Assembly: GCA_946482325.1 (NCBI GenBank)
Contig: CAMLRA010000120.1
Coordinates: 1-12,774, forward strand
Length of the DNA stretch: 12,774 nucleotides
Reading direction: 5' to 3'
Source of the DNA: an uncultured Chromatiaceae bacterium
GTDB lineage: Bacteria > Pseudomonadota > Gammaproteobacteria > Enterobacterales > Alteromonadaceae
Below the pieces are notes generated by a model, which had not been told where the DNA came from, did not search any database, and worked only from the letters and a program-made list of their open reading frames with translations. Position 1 is the stretch's first letter; every line of letters starts with the position of its first letter. Both the position numbers and the translations under genes were made by a program. Below are positions 7,075 through 12,774 of this stretch, in pieces.

Positions 7075-9099
7075 TTAGTGTAAAGGAAGCAAAATAGTAA
7101 AGGTAGTCCCTTGGTCAACTGCACTGTCAACCAGCAGCTGGCCTTGTTGCTGCTGCACAAAAGTCAGCGCATCGTACGCGCCAATGCCCATTCCGGCATT
7201 GCCTTTTGTGGTATCAAAAGGTTTAAACAATCTGTTCTGAATAAACTCTTCAGTCATGCCACAACCCGAGTCTGTTATTTTAATACAAAGCTGGTGCTGA
7301 TCGCTGCGTACTAAGACTTCAACCAGGCCGTCGTCCGCAGTTGCTTGCTGGGCATTATCGATCAAATGGTACAGTACATTGCCGAAACGTTCCGCATCTA
7401 CTGTCAGCAGGCAGTCGGAATCTATCTTTAGTACCGGCGTGGGTAGGGTGCTACTGCAGCGCTCTTTGATCAATGCTTCAAGCAAAGGTGCTAAAGCGGT
7501 CTTTTTGATATGTTCCTGACCGCTCTGTTTGTTTGTCAGCTGTGCCAACATATTTTGTAGTCGGCTTTGCATGGCCTCAATAGTTGCAAAAGCATCATCA
7601 ACAAAATCAGGATTATGCCTGTGTTTCTGTGCATTCTTCAGCAACATATCAATTTGTGCCTTTACATTCTTCAAATCATGAACCACAAATGCTGACATTC
7701 TGCTGAAAGCGACAAACTGCGCATTTTCCGACAAGGTTTTACTAGCTTCGTCCATAAACAGATAACTGGCGATTTGTTCAGTGACGGCATTCAGGTAATC
7801 ACGCAATTCCCAATTTAGCCGTAGTTTTTCGTTTACCATGCTTTGTAGCAGGCAGAATCCCCACAGCTTATTGTTCTTTAAGATCGGGATCATGATGCTA
7901 AATGACGGTAAATCATTGCCCAGCGACCTGCTAAGTTCGGCGATGACGGGATCTTTTTTGTCACTAAAGTCGAGCAGCCACTGCTTATTTTTAAGTTCCG
8001 CAGCGACCAATACCAGAGCCTTACGCTCTGTTTCTGTGACCGAAAGCTGGCCTTTTGTCGCTAACAATTGGAATTGATCTTGTTGTAGTTTTAATAGAGC
8101 GCCGTGGCTATAGCCGATTGCGTGGCACCAGGCATTCAGGCATACCTGAGCTGTATTTTCACTGGCAAACTCGATTTGTTTTAGCTCACGGGTTAATTCA
8201 ACCCATTTTTCCCGATAATCAAAAGTGTTAGCAAAAAAGTGTTTCTCAATAAAGACCCGGCCTTTGCGACGCAAGCCATCTGAAAAAAACAATGTGCCAA
8301 GAACTGCGGTGCCAATAACGACAAACACGACCTGCAACAACGTAGTCCAGTTGCCACCGATATAACTCAGGTAATAACCAACAACCGCCAGTAGACAAAG
8401 ATAGATACCCGCAGCCAATACCAAAGAACTTTGCAGGACTATGTCTCTGGACACATAGACGTTGATGCCCCAGGATTTCACCCGTTTTACTGCAACGACC
8501 AAAAACGGCAGCATAAACAAATGGATAAAACCTCGTGCCTGCCAGGTTTGTTGATTAATTTTGCTTAATAGTGCCGCTTCTGCCAGCAGGTAAAAATCAA
8601 GCAGCAGGCAAATACCGATAGCAATGATCAGTGGTTTAAACTGCCACTTTTGCGCGCCGGATTGCCGGTACAAAGTCTCGACCATTGCCAGCATCGTGAT
8701 CACTAACAATAAGGTTCCCATCAAACGCAAGCCGGCCGTAGCGATCACAAAACTGCCAAACAACAACCAAGTCACCAGAATGGCTAAAGTCAGGCGGACT
8801 TTTTTAACCGCAAACCATTGGCTTAACGGAATATCGGTTTTGCTTAGTGCTGAGAGTAAAAACATTAACAGAAAAGATTTTTGGATCGTTTCAATGGCAA
8901 AGGAGGTGTCAGAAACAAAGGTCAATTGTTGTGTGGTGCCGTTAAATATGGCCCAGAATACAGAAAACAGTGTATAAGCCGACAACAACGACTTTTGCGA
9001 CGTTTTATTGCGGACTGTCAGTTGTAGGGCAAAGAACAGCAAATATCCAAGCGCTGCGAGCATGAATCCTGTTTGACCCGGAGATAATTCAATGAGCAT
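7075..9099 (-). CDS. prsK: PrsK, PEP-CTERM system membrane histidine kinase
   Basis: This is a 674-residue sensor kinase, the normal size for PrsK. The N-terminal third (about 10-275) is a bundle of eight or so hydrophobic helices and probably the sensor. A GAF-like domain follows (about 300-445). The phosphorylation helix holds the likely phosphorylated histidine H474 within VVHDLKN (472-478). The ATPase domain (about 560-674) shows an N-box (HLIDNAQQA, 578-586), DSGCGM (610-615), FKPFDTTK and the G2 box GMGIGAY (636-642). The kinase should phosphorylate PrsR, encoded 28 bp downstream. It begins 9 bp after the protease stop; AAGG about nine bases upstream of the ATG is a modest ribosome binding site. 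The tight spacing suggests co-transcription with the protease. The signal sensed is unknown. Confidence 0.93.
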   Translation of the reverse strand: MLIELSPGQTGFMLAALGYLLFFALQLTVRNKTSQKSLLSAYTLFSVFWAIFNGTTQQLTFVSDTSFAIETIQKSFLLMFLLSALSKTDIPLSQWFAVKKVRLTLAILVTWLLFGSFVIATAGLRLMGTLLLVITMLAMVETLYRQSGAQKWQFKPLIIAIGICLLLDFYLLAEAALLSKINQQTWQARGFIHLFMLPFLVVAVKRVKSWGINVYVSRDIVLQSSLVLAAGIYLCLLAVVGYYLSYIGGNWTTLLQVVFVVIGTAVLGTLFFSDGLRRKGRVFIEKHFFANTFDYREKWVELTRELKQIEFASENTAQVCLNAWCHAIGYSHGALLKLQQDQFQLLATKGQLSVTETERKALVLVAAELKNKQWLLDFSDKKDPVIAELSRSLGNDLPSFSIMIPILKNNKLWGFCLLQSMVNEKLRLNWELRDYLNAVTEQIASYLFMDEASKTLSENAQFVAFSRMSAFVVHDLKNVKAQIDMLLKNAQKHRHNPDFVDDAFATIEAMQSRLQNMLAQLTNKQSGQEHIKKTALAPLLEALIKERCSSTLPTPVLKIDSDCLLTVDAERFGNVLYHLIDNAQQATADDGLVEVLVRSDQHQLCIKITDSGCGMTEEFIQNRLFKPFDTTKGNAGMGIGAYDALTFVQQQQGQLLVDSAVDQGTTFTILLPLH

Positions 9100-9108
9100 A
9101 ACAAGGCC

Positions 9109-9948
9109 TTAAGGTTGGAGTTGTTGTAACAGCTGGTGCAGGTGCTTCACCGGGATCGCATATGAAATGCCGCTGGGGTCACTCAAAACGGCTTCTTTGG
9201 ATTTTTTTATCAGCACCATGTTGATAATACCAACTACTTCGCCGTTGTCCTGACGATATAACATGCTGCCGCTATTGCCTGGATAAGCGGTGCCATCGAG
9301 CTGATAAATCAGAAAAGGGTCGCGCATTTGCCGCACACTGGCTGCACTCAGTGCCTGGCTATGATCTGCCGGGATGACAATTGGCGTCACTGCACTGAGC
9401 AATGCACGGTGCGTCGCGGGATAAAGTCCAAGCACGCCGGTGATCGGATAGCCGGTAAATGCCAGGTCGGTGCCCTCAGCGATATATTCAGCATCAGCGA
9501 GTTTGACTGCGGGTAGTTTCTCATCAATTTCCAGCACCGCCAGATCATGCCTGGCATCGGTACGTGTCTGTTTAATTGTGTGGACGCGAGGTTGTTGGCC
9601 GTGGCCGGATAACACGACATAGGCTTCGTTTTTGGCAATATCTGCCGGTGTACTGATCACGTGAAAATTCGTCACCACGAAGTGACCGGTACCGATGACA
9701 AATCCTGAACCGAGCAGTTTTAAACGGGGAGCCGCGGTTGGATTATACAAAGCAATAGCGACGACGGAAGGTTTTAGCTGCGTGATCAGCTCAGGTAAGT
9801 TATTTGTAGCGTACGCCGGTCTAAAGCTAATTATTATCAATAACTTAATTAAAATTAACCAACGGAAGTGTATTGTAGGTTCCATTCGTAACAAGCTCAA
9901 TCCATGCTGGACTAAAATCGAATTCGCATCTTTATTAAATTGGTACAT
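9109..9948 (-). CDS. Exported trypsin-like (S1 family) serine protease
   Basis: This 279-residue protein has a chymotrypsin-fold serine protease domain (about 50-275) of the DegP/S1C-like type, with no PDZ domain. The catalytic triad is visible: H96 in VVTNFHV, D135 in ARHDLAVLEI and S226 in GTAYPGNSGS. A hydrophobic segment (30-42) followed by AYA/T48 looks like a signal peptide, so the enzyme probably acts in the periplasm or outside the cell. I use the ATG at 9948 because GAGAG lies seven bases upstream. The internal ATG at 9885 (258 residues) gives a more normal signal-peptide length but a poor ribosome binding site. Without cleavage the protein would be membrane-anchored. It lies 9 bp upstream of prsK on the same strand, so a role in PrsK signalling or in processing of surface proteins is plausible but unproven. 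Confidence 0.82.
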   Translation of the reverse strand: MYQFNKDANSILVQHGLSLLRMEPTIHFRWLILIKLLIIISFRPAYATNNLPELITQLKPSVVAIALYNPTAAPRLKLLGSGFVIGTGHFVVTNFHVISTPADIAKNEAYVVLSGHGQQPRVHTIKQTRTDARHDLAVLEIDEKLPAVKLADAEYIAEGTDLAFTGYPITGVLGLYPATHRALLSAVTPIVIPADHSQALSAASVRQMRDPFLIYQLDGTAYPGNSGSMLYRQDNGEVVGIINMVLIKKSKEAVLSDPSGISYAIPVKHLHQLLQQLQP

Positions 9949-9997
9949 ACTGAAACTCTCAGTTCAGTGGCAGATGCATGATGTCTTGGTGGCCAGT
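9949..9997. promoter_or_regulatory. Divergent intergenic region between protease and patatin genes
   Basis: Only 49 bp separate the two divergent start codons, so the promoters must overlap the flanking coding ends. Rightward, TTCGCA (9923-9928), 17 bp, CATACT (9946-9951) is a weak match. Leftward, a CATACT preceded by TGT reads just inside the patatin gene start. Neither is strong, and no sigma-54 box with correct spacing is present. Confidence 0.3.
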
Positions 9998-10879
9998 ATG
10001 ACACAACTGCAATCACATGAAATAGTGCCTATTTTTTCCGGCGGCGGAACCAGATTGCCCTGTTACGTCGGGATCTTAAAAGCACTGAATGACCTTAAAC
10101 TGGATTTCCGTAGTCTGGTTGGCGTGTCCGGTGGAAGTATTGTTGCGGCAATGGTTGCTGCCGGTAAATCGATTGATCAGATGAAGAATCTGGCCCTGCA
10201 TACTGATTTTAAACAGTTTCGTGGTTTCTCCCTGATGAACTTAATCCGGACTGGAGGTTTGTCCAGTGGTGACACTTTCGAACGTTGGATGGATGAACAG
10301 CTGGCCGGGGCCAGGTTCTGTGATTTGGTGCTGGACTTACACGTGTTGGCAACAGATATTAACGGCGGCGGTCCGGTGGTCTTCAATAAGGCGAGGACGC
10401 CGCAGATGAAAGTGTCTGAAGCCGTACGTTATTCTATGTCTATACCTTTGTTATTCTCGTTTAAGACCTTTGAGAATCATGTGATGGCTGATGGCGTGAT
10501 TCTGGCCGAGGATGCACTGCATCAAGATTGGTCAGGCCGCAATATTCCGGTGGTCTGTTTCCGGCTGAAGAGTGAAGGTGAAGACAAGCCAATTAGCAGG
10601 CGTAGACTATTCCCGCTCGTTTCATATATTCTCATGTTAATTCAGACATTTATGAACGCGATGTCGCGGGAGTATGTCCATGCGCAGTATTGGCATAATA
10701 CAGTGTTAATAAACACTGGCGATGTATCTTCAGTTGATTTTGCGCTCTCGGTGGGAAAAAAAGAGGAACTTTTGCGTCAGGGCTATGATACAACGATGCA
10801 GGTGATTCCACATAAACTAGGATGGATTTGCACAGATGTTGCCGCAAATCAAAGAGAACGATGTTTTGGATTGTCATAG
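9998..10879 (+). CDS. Patatin-like phospholipase family protein
   Basis: This 293-residue protein belongs to the patatin-like acyl hydrolases, which cleave ester bonds in phospholipids or other acyl lipids with a Ser-Asp dyad. The oxyanion-hole glycines are GGGTR (15-19), the nucleophile is S44 in GVSGGS and the partner is D165 in ADGV. No signal peptide is visible, and a moderately hydrophobic stretch (206-221) could associate with membrane. The ATG at 9998 is preferred: GGTGG lies five bases upstream and the domain begins 12 residues later. An in-frame ATG at 9974 would add eight residues. It is divergent from the protease-prsK-prsR unit and upstream of an acyltransferase gene on the same strand, suggesting lipid metabolism. 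Substrate unknown. All catalytic residues are intact. Confidence 0.87.
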   Translation: MTQLQSHEIVPIFSGGGTRLPCYVGILKALNDLKLDFRSLVGVSGGSIVAAMVAAGKSIDQMKNLALHTDFKQFRGFSLMNLIRTGGLSSGDTFERWMDEQLAGARFCDLVLDLHVLATDINGGGPVVFNKARTPQMKVSEAVRYSMSIPLLFSFKTFENHVMADGVILAEDALHQDWSGRNIPVVCFRLKSEGEDKPISRRRLFPLVSYILMLIQTFMNAMSREYVHAQYWHNTVLINTGDVSSVDFALSVGKKEELLRQGYDTTMQVIPHKLGWICTDVAANQRERCFGLS

Positions 10880-10898
10880 AGTCGGGATTTTCTATACT
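10871..10898 (+). promoter_or_regulatory. Candidate sigma-70 promoter of the acyltransferase gene
   Basis: TTGTCA (10871-10876) and TATACT (10893-10898) each match five of six consensus bases and are separated by 16 bp. The -35 box lies in the last codons of the patatin gene. Transcription would start near 10905, leaving a leader of about 130 nt (or about 100 nt to the alternative TTG start). The acyltransferase could therefore be expressed independently of the patatin gene, in addition to any read-through. Confidence 0.5.
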
Positions 10899-11034
10899 AG
10901 AAAAAGACCTGATATGGCCAGTATAGGTGCAGTAACAAAGTCGCAAGTGATTGCTGAGGCATAAGGACAGAGGGTCGACCTGCTACAGCGGGTGACAATC
11001 TCAGTTGAACATTGAGGATATTGCCAGGTTTTTT

Positions 11035-11913
11035 ATGAAGCATTTAAAGAAATTACAAGATCTGCCAATTGTCGGAAACCTGGTAAAAAAAGCCATCGGA
11101 GTCATGGTCAGTAACAATGCGAGTAATATTTCGAAGCATTTTTCCCAGTTTTTGCAGCCACAGCTGGCGCTGACCGAAGAGTTAAAACAAAAAGTCTACA
11201 ACGTGCGGCATCAGGTCTATTGCGAAGAGCTGAAGTTCGAAGCAGAGCGGCCGGATCGGGTTGAGGTTGATGATTTCGATGCGCATTCCATTCATTGTTT
11301 TGTCAAACATATGTCTTCTGGCAACATGGCCGGGACGGTGCGGCTGATTACGTCATCGAACGATACTGAGCTGTTGCCCATCGAAAAATTCTGTATGCAT
11401 TCAATCACAGATCATGAGTACAGTCCGGCGGCCTTTCCACGCAATAAAATTTGTGAAATCTCGCGTTTAGCTGTCCTTGAACAATTCCGGCGCCGTGAAA
11501 TAGATAAATTTAAAGGCGCTGCAACAGGTGCAATTAACGTCGAAGCTTATTCTGAGAATGAATTGCGTTGTTTCCCATATATCGCGATTTGCCTGTATTT
11601 TGCCGCTGCGTCAACTGCATTTCATGCCCACAAAGAACATGCTTTTGTCATGATGGAACCACGTCTTGCCCGCAGTCTGGCATTTGTCGGCATCAAGTTC
11701 CATCAGATTGGCCCGGTGATCGAGTATCACGGCCGAAGAGCACCGTTTTATATCAACAAACCGATGTTATTTGACGGGCTCTCGCCGGGGTTTAAACGGC
11801 TATTAAGAGAAATAGAAAAGTCTCTGGCTAATTCAGTGAAAGAGCATGGGTTGTCAGATGGGCCGCTGGAGCCGGTGAAAAAAAACGCAAAAATAATCTC
11901 AGCACAACATTAA
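11035..11913 (+). CDS. PEP-CTERM/exosortase-associated acyltransferase (FeeM-like N-acyl amino acid synthase family)
   Basis: This 292-residue protein has the GNAT-like fold of acyl-homoserine lactone synthases and FeeM-type N-acyl amino acid synthases, and matches the PEP-CTERM/exosortase-associated acyltransferase family. Characteristic segments are VYNVRHQVYCEELKFE (54-69), GTVRLI (100-105), CEISRLAVLEQFRRRE (140-155), FPYIAICLYFAA (180-191), VMMEPRLAR (205-213) and EYHGRRAPFYI (230-240). FeeM relatives transfer a fatty acyl chain from acyl-ACP to the amine of an amino acid such as tyrosine; the exact substrate here is not shown. I chose ATG 11035 (AGG six bases upstream); a TTG at 11005 would give 302 residues. 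The family normally occurs only in genomes with exosortase systems, which agrees with prsK/prsR nearby. A hairpin terminator follows. Confidence 0.88.
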   Translation: MKHLKKLQDLPIVGNLVKKAIGVMVSNNASNISKHFSQFLQPQLALTEELKQKVYNVRHQVYCEELKFEAERPDRVEVDDFDAHSIHCFVKHMSSGNMAGTVRLITSSNDTELLPIEKFCMHSITDHEYSPAAFPRNKICEISRLAVLEQFRRREIDKFKGAATGAINVEAYSENELRCFPYIAICLYFAAASTAFHAHKEHAFVMMEPRLARSLAFVGIKFHQIGPVIEYHGRRAPFYINKPMLFDGLSPGFKRLLREIEKSLANSVKEHGLSDGPLEPVKKNAKIISAQH

Positions 11914-11931
11914 TCAAAGGGTCAGTTTTTG

Positions 11932-11960
11932 AAACGGCAGTCAGATGGACTGCCGTTTTT
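11932..11960 (+). terminator. Hairpin terminator after the acyltransferase gene
   Basis: An 11-bp perfect stem (AAACGGCAGTC at 11932-11942 with GACTGCCGTTT at 11948-11958) closes a five-base AGATG loop and runs into TTTTT (11956-11960). It lies 18 bp after the acyltransferase stop and 20 bp before the next start codon, so it should stop or attenuate transcription into the flavoprotein gene. Confidence 0.85.
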
Positions 11961-11980
11961 ATTGAATCAAGGAGCAGAGG

Positions 11981-12774
11981 ATGAATGCAGAACAGTTCGA
12001 TATCAGTGCAGCAATAAGTCTTTGGCAGCAATTACTCGGTGACGAGCATGTGATCACCGACAGTCCGAGTTTGCATCTTGCTGCGTCGGCAACCTTGCCG
12101 ACAAAATCCTCTGTTCTCGCCATACTGCGGCCAAATAAACAGCAGGTGGCAGCAGCAGTGGCTATCGCGCATGAGCATGGGATACCGCTCTATACCATCA
12201 GTTCAGGTAAAAACTGGGGCTACGGATCGAGGGTACCCAGTTCAAAATGTGCGGTGTTGTTGGATTTGCGACGTCTAAATGAGATCTCTGGTTATGATCC
12301 TCAGCATCATATTGTGACCGTCGGGGCAGGGGTTACCCAACGCCAGTTGGCCGATTTTCTGGCAGCGCAAGGCGGTACTGACTGGATGGATTGTACCGGT
12401 TCACATCCGGACTGCAGTATTGTTGGTAATACCGTAGAGCGTGGCTTTGGTCATACTCCCTACGGCGAACATGCGAATTTTATCGGCGCAATGGAAGTAC
12501 TGTTGGCCGACGGCAGGATCATCCAAACCGGATTTGGCCGTTTTCCCGGGGCAAAAGCTTTTGGCATGTACAAATGGGGCTTAGGGCCTGCGCTGGACCA
12601 ACTGTTTTTGCAGTCGAACCTCGGCATAGTGCTGAGTATGACAATCTGGCTAATGCCCAAACCAGAGAAATTTGTCGCTTTTTACCTATCTGCGGCCAAT
12701 GAAGAAGCTTTGGAACAAATTGTTGCGGCACTAGTGCCTCTGAAACGAAGTGGTGTGATCACCAGCCTGCCTCA
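11981..12774 (+). CDS. FAD-binding oxidoreductase of the VAO/PCMH (4-cresol dehydrogenase-like) family, 5' part
   Basis: The first 264 codons of a flavoprotein; the frame is still open at the window end. The FAD-binding PCMH-type domain is visible. IPLYTISSGKNWGYGS (68-83) is the diphosphate-binding loop, close to the GKNFGYGS type of p-cresol methylhydroxylase, followed by LLDLRRLNEI (93-102). VGAGVTQRQLADFL (114-127) and GNTVERGFGHTPYGEHA (149-165) are further family signatures. Family members oxidise para-alkylphenols or related alcohols, often with covalently bound FAD; the covalent-link residue would lie beyond the window. There is no signal peptide. AAGGAG (11969-11974) six bases upstream is an excellent ribosome binding site and fixes the ATG. 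Next to the FeeM-like acyltransferase, a phenolic N-acyl amino acid is an attractive but unproven substrate. Whether a cytochrome subunit follows, as in PCMH, cannot be seen. Confidence 0.85.
   Translation, partial: MNAEQFDISAAISLWQQLLGDEHVITDSPSLHLAASATLPTKSSVLAILRPNKQQVAAAVAIAHEHGIPLYTISSGKNWGYGSRVPSSKCAVLLDLRRLNEISGYDPQHHIVTVGAGVTQRQLADFLAAQGGTDWMDCTGSHPDCSIVGNTVERGFGHTPYGEHANFIGAMEVLLADGRIIQTGFGRFPGAKAFGMYKWGLGPALDQLFLQSNLGIVLSMTIWLMPKPEKFVAFYLSAANEEALEQIVAALVPLKRSGVITSLP

Noticed and set aside
7047..7160. Extension of prsR to an upstream start at 7160
   Set aside because: It would overlap prsK by more than 80 bases and adds non-homologous sequence before the receiver domain, which begins precisely at the 7046 ATG.
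9695..9997. Extension of the patatin frame upstream to 9695
   Set aside because: This overlaps the protease gene on the other strand and encodes no recognisable domain; the patatin domain begins only after 9998.
10915..10931. Possible sigma-54 promoter (TGGC ... TGCA) upstream of the acyltransferase
   Set aside because: The GG-to-GC spacing is 13 bases from first G to G instead of the strict 12, and the -24 box is degenerate. It was interesting because PrsR is a sigma-54 activator, but the spacing rule is rarely broken.

Overview
The window reads as chromosomal DNA of a gammaproteobacterium of the marine/aquatic Alteromonadales-Vibrionales sphere. Two things point there: a TonB2 operon of the TtpC type, known from Vibrio and relatives, and a Calvin-subtype class II fructose-bisphosphate aldolase. 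The genus cannot be fixed from the sequence alone; an Alteromonadales/Rheinheimera-like genome that carries a PEP-CTERM (XrtA exosortase) system is my best guess. Coding density is high and no gene-free stretch exceeds 300 bp. I saw no tRNA, rRNA, CRISPR array, insertion sequence or phage gene.

Region 1 (1-269) is the 3' end of the aldolase gene fba. Region 2 (about 386-5511) is a six-gene, same-strand operon: a DUF3450 periplasmic protein, a TtpC-like MotA/TolQ/ExbB protein with a large periplasmic coiled-coil domain, ExbB2, ExbD2, TonB2 and a periplasmic TPR protein. It ends at a strong hairpin terminator. Genes from ttpC onward are spaced by 13 bp or less, most with good ribosome binding sites, and the first genes have a codon choice typical of high expression. 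Together they should form an inner-membrane proton-driven motor that energises outer-membrane TonB-dependent receptors.

Region 3 (5614-9948, minus strand) holds a second co-directional unit: an exported S1 serine protease, the histidine kinase PrsK and the sigma-54-dependent response regulator PrsR, the two-component pair of PEP-CTERM/exosortase systems. It converges on the TonB operon, and each side has its own terminator. Region 4 (9998-12774, plus strand) starts divergently from the protease. It contains a patatin-like lipid acyl hydrolase, a FeeM-like acyltransferase of the PEP-CTERM/exosortase-associated family, and the first 264 codons of a flavoprotein of the vanillyl-alcohol oxidase / p-cresol methylhydroxylase (VAO/PCMH) family.

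The most interesting possibility is in region 4. An N-acyl amino acid synthase-like enzyme lies next to an oxidase whose family acts on para-alkylphenols, which suggests a pathway that makes an N-acyl tyrosine and then oxidises it, set within a PEP-CTERM regulatory locus. The enzyme families are well supported by sequence; the pathway is inference. No exosortase, PEP-CTERM substrate or exopolysaccharide gene lies within the window.
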